Shown in pieces: positions 24,917 to 34,949 of a stretch of 64,000 nucleotides of DNA; within the stretch, counting starts at the first letter, position 1; every line of letters begins with the position of its first letter. The notes under the pieces were generated by a model that saw nothing but the letters and a program-made list of their open reading frames with translations, was not told where the DNA came from and searched no databases. Origin of the DNA: Salvia splendens (Eukaryota; Streptophyta; Magnoliopsida; Lamiales; Lamiaceae); contig NC_056047.1 of NCBI RefSeq assembly GCF_004379255.2, positions 17,064,293 through 17,128,292 of the forward strand. Reading direction: 5' to 3'. Both the position numbers and the translations under genes were made by a program.

Positions 24917-25265
24917 TGTTGAAATACGTCAACATAGCTGGAAGACTGAAGAAAGAAGAACTAGACCGTTGGAAGATATTTTCGAAGTTAGTTAGTTAGT
25001 TGGGATGAGCTGGCAACTCTTTTTGTTTTCTCTTCTATTCCTAGCTCGACTATAAATAGCGATCATAACCGCATGTATTGATTCATTGAGTGATAAACAA
25101 AATTCTCTCGTTTATCTTTTCTCCCTCGGTTAGTTTGTGTGTGTTTGTAATCTTTGGTATGTTTTTGTGTTGAGTTCTTATCCTCAAAGTCAGTTTCCAG
25201 TGTTTCTGATCTGAGTTCTCAATCTTCATACTCTGTTCTTCGTGTTGGTTTTATACCTTTCTACA
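24917..25265 (+). repeat. 3' LTR of the copia element
   Basis: Same length and ends as the 5' LTR, followed by the TAACA duplication. The differences from the 5' copy lie near 24966, 24993, 25086 and 25098. Confidence 0.95.
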
Positions 25266-25769
25266 TAACAAAACCGAAAATGCGAATACAGACCTAATTG
25301 AAAGAATGCAAGCCTAATTGATAATACCGAGAATTTCGTGGACTGTGGAGGAGGATGGAGGAATGCGAGCTGAAGCTGGGTGAGGAAAGGCCCAAAGGCT
25401 GGTGATTCCGACGCCAATTAGGAAAACAGAGGAAATAGAGAGGTATCCCTTAACCAAGTGGTTTGTGGGTCGATTGCTATTGCAGCGGATCCTATGGCGG
25501 AGGGTCGGATTCGGGTCTGGATATGTCAACCCGGGAATAGAGGGCAGAGACAGTACTGCCATTACAGAAATGGAAGAGAAACAGTAATTTAAAGTTGTAC
25601 TAGTACTAGAGTTGAATTAACTAATTTTTCTGAAATATGAGTATATAGTAGTACTGCACAACAATAACCTAGACATCAAAACTATTGGTTGGGGACACAT
25701 GGAGCATTATTTAACATCGAATTCAAGAATTACGACGTCAAAATGACATAGTTTCATTAATAGTTTAAA

Positions 25770-26948
25770 GACTAAAGTCCCAAAATGGACCTTAACATAT
25801 TGCATTTTTTTATTTTTGTCCAAAACATTATCTTTTAAATTATTCAGTCCCTCACATTTGAAATCGGATCACATTTGGTCCATTTTTTACGGTTCCGTCA
25901 AATTTTTGCCGGTTTTAATTACCGGGTCACAAATCCGTCACTAACTGGGAGAAACAGATCCGTCACTAATCCGTCACTAATCCGTCATTAATCAGCCGCC
26001 GCCTGAATTTCAACCACCACATGATCACCATCATCCACAGGGCTAACAATCCCATGCCGATTAATCGCCGCCTCGGTCGTCTTCAAACCCTCAAAACCCA
26101 CCTCCCTCTCAAGCTCTCCGACCGCCGCCGCGATTCCGTCGGCGCATCTAATAACGTCAATGAGCACCGACGCGGCGACGAGCAGCGACGCCACCTCCTG
26201 CAAGTCCAGCTTCGGGGGCAGCGAGGAGTACTGCAGCACGCTCCGCAGTCTATCCGCCGCCGATTTGGCGCTTTGCACGTGTGCCTCCGCGGACTGCGGC
26301 GGCCACCTCATTTTTTTAATTGCGGCGGCGATTTCGGCGAGGGCCTTGCTGGATTCCGTGCTCATTTCGAAGCACGGTTGCCGGATTTTGGCGCTGAACT
26401 CCGACACCGACGACGGTGATTTTGTGTTTGTGTTTAGGGATTCAATTAGGCATGCGCATTCCCTTGTTAGAGCTCCGATTTTGGAGTATTGCTTCCATGG
26501 ATGGTTGAATTTGAACTTGCCGTGAGGAGGCTCCCACCATGCAAAATTTGCCTACACACATAATTAACATTTTAGTTGAGGAAAGAGAGAGAAAATATTA
26601 ATTAATAATATCTCATATCAGTGTAAAAAATTATTAAAACTAACATTTTAGTTGACGATACCGCAGCTGCATTCGCATAATACTAACATCAATTAGTTTT
26701 AAATATTTGTTGATTAATGACAGATTAGTGATGGATTAGTGACGGATCTGTTTCTCCCAGTTAGTGACGGATTAGTGACGGATTTGTGACCCGGTAATTA
26801 AAACATTAAAAAATTTGACGGAACCGTAAAAAATGGACCAAATGTGATCTGATTTCAAATGTGAGGGACCGAATAATTCAAAAGATAATGTTTTGGACCA
26901 AAATAAAAAAAACCGCAATATGTTAAGGACCATTTTGGGACTTTAGTT
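25770..26948. mobile_element. Pack-MULE (Mutator-like) carrying an ALMT exon
   Basis: Long terminal inverted repeats (25770-25994 and 26711-26948) start RACTAAAGTCCCAAAATGG and share blocks such as TTTTACGGTTCCGTC, CGGGTCACAAATCCGTCAC and AACTGGGAGAAACAGATC. The 9-bp duplication TAGTTTAAA is exact at 25761-25769 and 26949-26957, the Mutator signature. No transposase is present. The interior is a piece of an unrelated host gene, which defines a Pack-MULE. Confidence 0.93.
25988..26551 (-). pseudogene. captured 3' exon of an aluminium-activated malate transporter (ALMT)
   Basis: From a preserved acceptor (GTGTGTAG|GCAAATTTTGC at 26552/26551) a 188-codon frame stays open to a TAA at 25988-25990, which lies in the element's own inverted repeat. 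It reads ANFAWWEPPHGKFKFNHPWK, QYSKIGALTRECACLIESLN, then AKIRQPCFEMSTESSKALAE and LQEVASLLVAASVLIDVI. This matches the cytosolic C-terminal helical half of plant ALMT anion channels. The six N-terminal membrane helices are absent, so no channel can form. The intact frame suggests recent capture or constraint; expression is unknown. Confidence 0.85.
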
Positions 26949-26957
26949 TAGTTTAAA

Positions 26958-27942
26958 TTAAGCCACAAAGGTTTCACGACTAGCCATACGGAAACAAAAC
27001 TACTTACTTCTTCTGTCATTACATTACTTGAGAGTCACTTTTTTTGCACTCATTTTAGAAAAATGATATTACACTAAAAAATAGTTAAAGTAGAAAGTGA
27101 GAGAATAAATGTAGAAAAGAGTCTTCCTTTGTATTCTCTCTCTAGTCTTCCTTTGTATTCTCTCTCATACTTTTACTCTTTATACTTTAATGATTTATTA
27201 CTATAATTTTTTTAAAATGTGCGTAAAAAAAGGTGACTCAAGTAAATGAGTAAAATGAGGGAGTGTAAAATTTCTATTCGGGTCGGGTTTGGAAAATTGC
27301 ACACTTCCAGGTTTTGTGATTTTTAAGTCCACTTTCAAAATTAGTGAGAAAAACAAGAATTCATGCACAATTTATGGTTTTTAAGACCAATAACAAATGA
27401 GTTTTTGTTCGGTTTATAATCAATCAATTTGATTCCAAGACGTGTATTTATGGTCTTTGTAATCAATATCAGATGAGTTTTTTTTTTGTTTGGTTTATAA
27501 TTAATCAATTTATTCCTAGTTGTGTAGTGCTTGTAGTAGCTAACCAACTTGATGTCTGTCCGAATTTACATTGTAAATGAGTTGTTTCTTCCTCAAATTG
27601 ATCAAGATTTTCAGCAAAAGCAATTGAAACACCGAGGTTGTTTCATTGTACCAATTTGGATTGCCTTGAAATCACGGATCCATTATTGAAACTTTTGATA
27701 TAAAGAACTACTACTACTACTACTTCTCATATCTGAAATTCGTTGTGTTTATACATAGAGCTCAATTTGTCTAATAAAAGTCACTTTTCTTGATAAAATA
27801 TGGAGTAACACATTTATTCATTACAAAAGGAGCTTACATGGCTTACACAAGAAGCATTTTGGCACTGAACAATATAAAACCACAACAATAAAACATATAG
27901 AAGTAACCCACAATTCATTTAGCTTAATAATAAAACCTATTT
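26958..27942. other. intergenic: MITE-like repeat and direct repeats
   Basis: A Stowaway-like pair of ends (CTTACTTCTTCTGTCATTAC at 27003 and a GAGGGAG end near 27254, both with ACTTGAG/CTCAAGT subtermini) brackets AT-rich sequence. At 27388-27520 a 70-bp segment with GGTTTATAAT and ATCAATTT is present twice. The part from 27780 resembles the 3' flank of protease copy B. Confidence 0.5.
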
Positions 27943-28409
27943 TATTGTTGGTTGGAGCAATCAGTAGGCAGAAAGCTGACTTGTCACTTGACAAGATCAT
28001 ACCCAATCCGATAATTCATCTGATACAGATTCCCAAAGATAGGCAAATCCTCATCATGCGACGGCATCATTGTGAAACAAACAATCCCTTTCTCCAACTC
28101 CACAAAAATGCTCTCTTGTGCCAAAACCAAATCTGCATTCTTGAAATGAGCTGTGATTGCTGGTGAACTGAACTCATCCCCCATTTTATAGCACAACCCG
28201 AAAACCTGTTGCGGATCCTCCGCGCGCTCACCCTTGACCGCATCCTTCAGGGCCCCTCCACCCTATCGTACATCTCCTCAGGGACGACGACAGTGTCGTC
28301 CCTGAGTCAATGATAATGTTGCCCTTGTTGGAATCCAACGAGGACCACTCAGGCTCAGCGTTGGCGATCCTTTCTGTCCCAACGCTAAGTCCTTCCATTG
28401 TGAGGTAGT

Positions 28410-29428
28410 CAGCGGCGGATCCAGGTGGGGTCGAGTGGGGTCGGCCGACCCCACCACCCTGCCCCGGAGTGCCGCCGGAAAGCACCTTTCTTCGACCTCC
28501 GACTCTACAGCGTTCGCGTCTTCGCCCCAACTTCACGCAGTGTGAGATGAGACCGAGCAGAGAGAAAGAAAGGAAGTGAGGCGGGACGAAGTCCGGAATC
28601 TGGCGGCTGGCATCATGGTGGAGGCGGCAGATGTCGAGAAGAGGCTTTCAGTATTATTCACCGAAGAGAGAGAAAAGAAAATGGGTTTGGCGATGTGGGT
28701 GAGGAGTGAGAAGTGAGTTGTCATTATTATTTTTTCTTCCCAATATTTACCCAAGGACCAAGACTTAAATTGCATCAACAAAGATGCACCCATAATTTAC
28801 TTATTTTAAAAGATTTGAAATCTTGAATTATGTACTCTAATTGTAAAATGGCCTTTGAAATTTTCTTTCTTAATTTGTAATAATTTTAATTAATATTACA
28901 TATACTTTTTTCTATATCACTAAATAAACTTATCTAAAATAAACACCTACTTATGTTAAGTAAATATTTCTTATTTTCTTCTAATTTTAGTTTTATAATT
29001 TAAAATTTCAACCTTATTATTCATATTAAAATTATTTTTAATTTTTAAAAGTTTAGAATGTTACAGAAAAAGTATACTCATTTCATCCCACTGTAAGCGA
29101 CTCGTATTTTTTTGACGTCCCAACTAATTTAAGTCATTTTTTCTTTGACAAAATATAACATAATTATTCGTTTACTTTATCTTTTTGCTATGGTTCTTTA
29201 TCTCATCTTCTATTTTATTTTTTCGTTCACTTAATTTTCTAAACATCATTTTCTTAAATTCGGTACTCAAAAGGTGCGCCAAATGGAGTATGTTGTTTTA
29301 AGAATATCCATACTCACATAAATTATTGATATTAAAATATATTGTTATAAAAATAATTATATAAATATTATTTAAATATTTATAATGTCGTTCGACCCCA
29401 CGATATTTAATTTCTGGATCCGCCATTG
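28410..29428. mobile_element. non-autonomous hAT in protease copy A
   Basis: Termini CAGCGGCGGATCCAG and CTGGATCCGCCATTG, with the 8-bp duplication GAGGTAGT at 28402-28409 and 29429-29436. The ends match the CAGNGGCGGA type linked in plants to TTF-domain hAT transposases. GC-rich left third, AT-rich middle; no transposase frame. Confidence 0.92.
29077..29288. mobile_element. Stowaway MITE inside the copy-A hAT
   Basis: Ends CTCATTTCATCCCACTG and GTGCGCCAAATGGAG lie within TA. The repeats are weak but in the expected layout. Confidence 0.55.
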
Positions 29429-30237
29429 GAGGTAGTAGAATGTGTCTGGTGATTTCTTTACTAGTGGCGTGGAGACGACTTTGGGCCCCGCCACGACGGC
29501 GCTGCTGCCGAAGCTAATCTTGCTGGTGGCGTTGGAGTCTTGCAATGTCAAGCAGTAAGTGAACTTGCCGCCTATGGAGGTGTTTATCTGGTTTATGATG
29601 GATATCGAGCCGCCACCGAGGCCGACGATCCCGGACTCGGCGTCGCTGAAAGTGCCGCCGTTCTCAAGGCCGCAGCCGAAGGCGAAGTTAGCGAAGGAGA
29701 CGCCTCCGTCGAAGGTTAGGCTTTCCGTGGCAAGCTCGCCTAAGGTGTATGAACCGTCTCCGTAAGAGACTTGGTATTGGCAGGTATTTTCGCTGCTGCA
29801 CCGTACCAGTCTTGTTTTGTATTCGGGGCATTGTTGGGATCCACACGGGACCGGCTGGTAAGAAGATGACTGGGATGGATCGAAAAGTGGGAGGGTTTGG
29901 TTGTAGCACTGTAGGCACGGTTTGCATTGGGTCCATGTTAGGTCGCTTCCTGTGTCGGCGATGGCTAGCTGCTCGACTGGGGGCGTCCCAATTTTGGTCT
30001 TCATCAGGTACTCATAGCCCGAAGGGCTGATCGGAGCGACTATGGACTCTGCGGATGATGTTGAATGCACGGCCGTCAATGAGGATTTTCTTGAAAAGGA
30101 GCGGTCCACCGCGTCTCTTAGGCGTTGGAAATGCGTGCTGGAGGGTGATGCCGCCTGAGGATTCAGCAGAGTATGTCAAGAAGAGGGAATAAAGCAAAAG
30201 AGAGCAAAGAAATGTAGACATGGACTTGAGGTAATAA

Positions 30238-31475
30238 GAGCATCCGCAACGCGTGCCGTTGCGGTGCCTTATTTCGTTCCGGAGGAACGGAACCGCGGCG
30301 GCACGCGTTGCAGCCGCCCGTGTCGTCGCCATTCCGTGCCGGTGCCGTGCCGGGTGCCGTTCCCGCGAGACGCGGCACGACACGTTCCGCCACGCGCCGA
30401 GGCGACGTGGCGGCCTCCCATTCGACGCGTGACGCCCACTCGCTGCCCCGCGAGTGGGCGTCGTCACGGTGACGCAATAATTCGATTTTTTTTATTAAAA
30501 ATCGAATTTAATAAAAAAAATATTTTTATTTATAAAAATTGTTTTTTATATTTAAAAACAATTTTTACAAATAAATGAATACTAGAAATTCGTATTAGCC
30601 CATATATATTTGATGGGCTTGCGAATTTATGAAACTCATTCTTGGTTGTCTCTCTTTTATAGAGACATCCTTGAATGTTTTTTGTTCCACTTTCGATGTG
30701 GGACAAACTCATCTTGGTTGTCTCTATTTTATAGAGACATCCTTGAATATTTTATGTTCCACTTTCGATGTGGGACAAACTCATTCTTGATTATCTCTAT
30801 TTTATAGAGACATCCTTGAATGTTTATGTTCCACTTTCGATGTGGGACAAACTCATTCTTGATTATCTCTATTTTATAGAGACATCCTTGAATGTTTATG
30901 TTCCACTTTCGATGTGGGAAAAACTCTTTCTTGGTTGTCTCTCTTTTATAGAGACATCCTTGAATGTTTCATGTTCCACTTTCGATGTGGGACAAACTCA
31001 TTCTTGGTTATCTCTATTTTATAGAGACAACCTTGAATGTTTTATGTTCCACTTTCGATGTGGGACAAACTCATTCTTGGTTGTCTCTATTTTATAGAGA
31101 CATCCTTGAATGTTTTATGTTCCACTTTCGATGTGGGACAAACTTATTCTTGGTTGTCTCTATAAAATTGTATTTTAAATTATGTCAATTTTTATTTTTT
31201 TAGGATTTTAATTATGTCTTTTTCTATTTTTTTGAATTTTAAGTTGTAATGTTATTTTAATTTTATTAAAGTGTGTTTGTTTTAATTGAATTGAGTTGGA
31301 AATAAAAATAAAAAATGAAACTGAATGAATAGTAATTTAAGGAACGGTTAAGGAACGGAGGGTTGCAGGTTCCGTTCCTTAGTTAAGGAATGGAGTAAAA
31401 AAGTACAGTGGGGCCCGCAAATAGTAGTTTAAGGAACGGTTTAGGAACGGTATAGGAACAGCGTTGTGGATGGCC
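30238..31475 (+). mobile_element. Harbinger-family deletion derivative, upstream of protease copy A
   Basis: The left end GAGCATCCGCAACGCG follows TAA (30235-30237). The right end GCGTTGTGGATGGCC precedes TAA (31476-31478). The GC-rich 5' region with GACGCCCACTCGC (about 30430) and the 3' tail (about 31180-31475) match the ORF1 element at 1109-4341, but ORF1 has been replaced by a minisatellite. It lies 17 bp above the copy-A ATG. The same site in copy B (about 34962) is empty. Confidence 0.85.
30631..31163 (-). repeat. 72-73 bp minisatellite, seven units, each with USE and TATA motifs
   Basis: The CGATGTGGGA core recurs at 30694, 30766, 30838, 30910, 30983, 31056 and 31129. On the minus strand the core reads GTCCCACATCG, the plant snRNA upstream sequence element. 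About 32 nt further lies TATAAAATAG, close to the USE-TATA spacing of Pol II snRNA genes (33-34 nt). One unit has GTCCC changed to TTCCC. The long overlapping frames here only reflect the repeat. Confidence 0.9.
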
Positions 31476-31478
31476 TAA

Positions 31479-32803
31479 GAAGGCATGTTTTTTGTGTTGT
31501 GTAAGTGCAATTGAAAGAAGTTGTGATGATGGAATTGCAAGAGTGATTAACACTATATATAGGAAATTATTTGGTTGAAATGTGCATATATTTTTCTGAA
31601 AAATAATTATTATTGCAATGAATTCATTAGTTCGTTGCATGAAGAAATGAAATCCATGGTTCATTACGGCTAATCTTTCAAATTTTGAATGAATTATTGA
31701 AAAAATATGACCGAAGTATGATTTTGTTCCTTATTTGGATGCAAAGAACAATTAGTGAGGTTAGTACTTAGTATACATGCAAACTGAGCTTCGAATGCAA
31801 TTACGTTAATTTTGAAAGAGAAATTTGCCGTTATTGACTTCACGTTACGTACACACATAATCTGTAATACTAATTCTGATGATATTACATACAAAGAGCT
31901 TATAGATAAGTAGCGTTGCATGATTTGTTATTCTAGTATTTTAAATATCGTGGAAAATATATATTCAATTGGATAGTATATATTCGTGATAAAATATTGA
32001 AGATTATTGCCTACAATACATATAATTTTAGCTGTAAGAATATTTACCAAATTTTGGATATATAACTGTTCATTAAAATTGTACTCTCTCCATCCCTCAT
32101 TTATAGTTCTATATACTTTGACTTGCACATATTTTAAAAAATATTGACAACATTATTAGAATATAAGTCTCACTTTTGTATATATGCTAGTCTTATGGGT
32201 TTTGTCAAGATGATAACTAGCTTAATTTGTTAACTTTGCTAATTGATCGAATACAATATATTAAAAATATTAATACAATAACATTAATTAGTATATTAAC
32301 ACAAATTTAGGAGTGTAAAAAAAATACAATAACATATAAAGAAGAAAAAGGCAAAAACAATACTGTCTCTCTCATGAATTAGGAGAAGAATCGAATTCTC
32401 TCTTCTCCCACAAATGGCGCCACCTCTCTTCTCTCTCACTCTAGGATAAGGGTTCCAATATATGGAGGCTAGGGTTTAGCTTTGTGTTATCTGTCTTCTC
32501 CCATATCTATCCCTATTTAGAGTGGAATATGAGTGAGATAAAGTTGAAAAAATGTGGGATTTATTAGCAGGTAAAATATAGATGGAACTTTTATTGATGG
32601 GAGTCTTTGTATTTATAGAGTCTAATAGGGTAATAAAAGTCACTTTTCTTGATAAAAAATACCCATTTTTTCATTACTAAAGGGGACTGGGCACAATAAT
32701 ATTCTAGCACTGAGCAATATAAAACCACAACAATGACATATATAGATACAAATTAAAACCCAAAAAAACACTTGATTTAGCATGATAATCCATATTACTC
32801 ATT
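31479..32803. other. duplicated upstream region of copy A and 3' flank of copy B
   Basis: 31479-32080 parallels 34964-35400 and 38912-39340 (promoter with TATA-like CTATATATAG near 31551). 32330-32560 is unrelated to the other copies and holds no gene. 32630-32803 parallels the 3' flank of copy A. Confidence 0.6.
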
Positions 32804-34949
32804 TCATTGTGGGTTGGAGCAATCTGTAGGCAGAAAGGTGACTTGTCTCTTTTCAAGATCAAACCCAATCCGATAATTCATCTGATGCAGATTCCCAAAG
32901 ATAGCCAAATCCTGTGATGGAAGCAGCGTCAAACAAACAATCCCTTTCTCCATCTCCACAAAAATGCTCTCTTGTGCCAAAACCACATCTGCATTCTTGA
33001 AATGAGCTGTGATTGCTGGTGACCTAAACCCTCTCCCGTTTATATAGCACAGCCCGAAAATCTGTTGTGGATCCTCCACGCGCTCACCCTTGACCGCGCC
33101 CTTAAGGGCCGCCTCCACCCTGTTGTACATCTCCTCAGGGATGAACGATAGTGTCGTCCCTGAGTCAATGATGATGTTGCCCTTGCTGGACTCCAGCGAG
33201 GGCAACAGCCAGGGGCGGACACAGTACAAGACAGGGTAGGGCTTAAGCCCTTACCAAAACATTTTTTTTTTGGTTTTCTCTACTTAAAATATTTTTTAAA
33301 ATTTTCAAAAATTGTCTTAAGCCCTTTCTATGTGAATGCTTTAAAAGACTAAATTACTGAAAACTGAATGATTAGTGGGGCTGAACTTAACCTGAAAATA
33401 AGAAAAATTGCAGGAATAGACCAAAACAATGGTGGACGCTAAGAAGACTTAAACATGAATATAATAGTATTATTTAAAACTCTATAATAATATGACGAGT
33501 TATTTTCATAAAAAGGCGTGCCACTTTAATATGAGCCTTGTTTGCAGTAGTATTAATATACTAGTAGTACTACACAATTTCAATTTTCTTCATCTTTCTT
33601 TTTATTTTAAATTCAATGTTGTGGAGTAAAAATTTACGGAATACTCTTTACTATTTTTTACAATTCATTATTAGTTAAAGGGTAGTAACATTTTAATTTA
33701 GTTACTTTTATCTGTAAATTCATATATTTTTAGTTGTTGTGTTTATTAATTTTTTAGTTGTTGTGTCGGTGAATTTTTGCATTTGATTAGTATTATATTT
33801 TGTCCCCGAAAAATAGGTTAATTTTGAAATGGTACGTGCCTTAATTTGTAATTGATAAAGTAAGAGGGGGAAAAAAGTGATAGGAGTATTGTTACGGACT
33901 TGGAATGAGACATATCTTATTAAAAAGAAAAAAGTTTCCTTATTTAGATCTCATTTTAAAAAAGATCAAAACATGTTACTCCATTTTAAAGGACGGATAA
34001 AGTGAAATTTACATATAGTGCAGCCCCTACTGAAAAAAAATTTTGCGTCCGCCCCTGGCAACAGCTCAGCGCTGGCGATCCTCTCAGTCCCAACGCTGAG
34101 TCCTTCCAATGTGAGGTAGTAGAATGTGTCTGGTGATTTCTTTACTAGTGGCGTGGAGACGACTTTGGGCCCCGCCACGGCTGCGCTGCTGCCGAAGCTG
34201 ATCTTGCTGGTGGCGTTGGAGTCTCGCGATGTCAAGCAGTAAGAGAATTTCCCGCCAATGGATTTTTTCAGCTGGTTTATGATGGAAATCGGGCCGCCGC
34301 CAAGGCCTATGATCCCGGACCCGGTGTCGCTGAACGTGCCGCCGTTCTCACGGCCGCAGCCGAAGGCGAAGTTAGGGAATGAGACGCCACTGTCGAAGGT
34401 TAGGGTTTACGTTGCAAGCTTGCCGAAGCTGTATGAATTGTCGCCGTAAAAGACCTTGTATTGGCAGGTGTGTTTGCGGCCGCATGACGGCGATGATCCG
34501 GAGGCGGTGCACCGGTGGGACCGGCATGAGACCGGGCGGTAAGACGAGGAGTGAGATGGATCGAAGAGAGGGAGGGTTTGGTTGTAGCACTGCTTGCACG
34601 GTTTGCATTGGGTCCATGTTAGGTCGCTTCCCGTGTCAGTGATGGCTAGCTGCTCGACCGGGGGCGTCCCGACTTTTATCTTCATTAGGTACTCGTAGCC
34701 GGAGAGGCTGATCGGGGCGACTATGGACTCTGCCGATGATGCTGAATGCAAGGCCGTCAACAAGGATTTTCTTGACAAGGAGCGGACGACCGCTCGTCTT
34801 AGGCGTTGGAAACGTGTGCTGGAGGGGTCATAAGAAGGCGAGTGGCGCGAGTCGCGGTGGAAGAAGTCGAAGGTGATGCTGCCAGAGGATTCAGCTGAAT
34901 ATGTAAAGCAGAGGGAATAAAGCAAAAGAGAGAAAAGAAGTGTAGACAT
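32804..34949 (-). pseudogene. aspartic protease, copy B, broken by a hAT and one nonsense codon
   Basis: Start ATG at 34949 (an in-frame ATG also at 34970). Signal peptide MSTLLFSLLLYSLCFTYSAE, propeptide with FHRDSRHSPSYDPSSTRFQR, ITDTGSDLTWTQC, Cys-rich insert, NIIIDSGTTLSFIP and C-terminal QVTFLPTDCSNPQ. Two lesions are visible: TAA at 34407-34409 just after the flap region (KLAT, stop, TLTF), and a hAT at 33210-34057 in the codons before LESSKGN. The rest of the frame is preserved, so this copy died more recently than A. No intron is needed elsewhere, as in most A1B proteases. Confidence 0.92.
33210..34057. mobile_element. non-autonomous hAT in protease copy B
   Basis: Termini CAGGGGCGGACACAG and TTGCGTCCGCCCCTG, with an exact 8-bp duplication GCAACAGC at 33202-33209 and 34058-34065. 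AT-rich interior without a transposase. It belongs to the same terminus class as the copy-A hAT but is a different element at a different codon. Confidence 0.94.

Larger units (their letters stand above)
20215..25265 (+). mobile_element. Ty1/copia LTR retrotransposon, near-complete, in intron 1 of the PotD-like gene
   Basis: Two 349-bp LTRs (20215-20563, 24917-25265) start TG and end CA. They differ at about four positions, so insertion was recent. TAACA is duplicated exactly at 20210-20214 and 25266-25270. The primer-binding site, gag-pol order and polypurine tract are all present. The element lies antisense to the host gene. Its open frame is broken once, inside integrase. Confidence 0.97.
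17768..25562 (-). pseudogene. plastid polyamine-binding (PotD-like) protein gene, seven exons, 3' half decayed
   Basis: Exons (minus): 25562-25328, 19838-19684, 19455-19207, 18951-18817, 18664-18482, 18275-18125 and 18060 to about 17768, all with GT-AG borders and matching phases up to exon 5. Exon 1 gives a transit-like leader and a hydrophobic segment (SISSVFLIGVGITSLWAF). Later exons give VPLRIVALGGSVPPVWIR, KIWAVPYRWGSIVIAY, LWRPELAGKISMVDSPREII and AGDVWVDVGWSSDVLPVAK, matching the plant family of putrescine/spermidine-binding-protein-like products (about 520 residues). Damage: an in-frame TAG at 18566-18568, a small deletion and frameshift near 18140-18155, a frameshift near 17935, and deletion/frameshift near 17790-17835. 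Exons 1-4 are intact. A copia element fills most of intron 1. Confidence 0.85.
27943..30221 (-). pseudogene. aspartic protease (nepenthesin/CDR1-type), copy A, broken
   Basis: Start ATG at 30221 (signal peptide MSTFLCSLLLYSLFLTYSAE). The first catalytic motif IADTGSDLTWTQC, the Cys-rich nepenthesin insert, YQVSYGDGS and the second motif NIIIDSGTT are all recognisable. Damage: about 47 bp lost near 30140-30148 relative to copy B, removing part of the propeptide and shifting the frame; a hAT (28410-29428) inside the FYYL codons; a frameshift just after DSGTT near 28275; and a TGA near the C-terminus (about 27983). Relatives are secreted, apoplastic or vacuolar proteases acting in defence and development. 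This copy should be inactive. Confidence 0.9.

Noticed and set aside
26021..26525. Plus-strand ORFs of 132 and 121 codons
   Set aside because: Antisense to the captured ALMT exon, which matches a known family on the minus strand.
30631..31163. CRISPR-like regular repeats
   Set aside because: Whole units repeat without unique spacers, and the host is a plant; it is a minisatellite.
30610..31203. Several overlapping plus-strand frames encoding repeated FHFRCGTNS-type peptides
   Set aside because: They are produced by the 72-73 bp minisatellite in more than one frame; no start context or non-repeat coding sequence.
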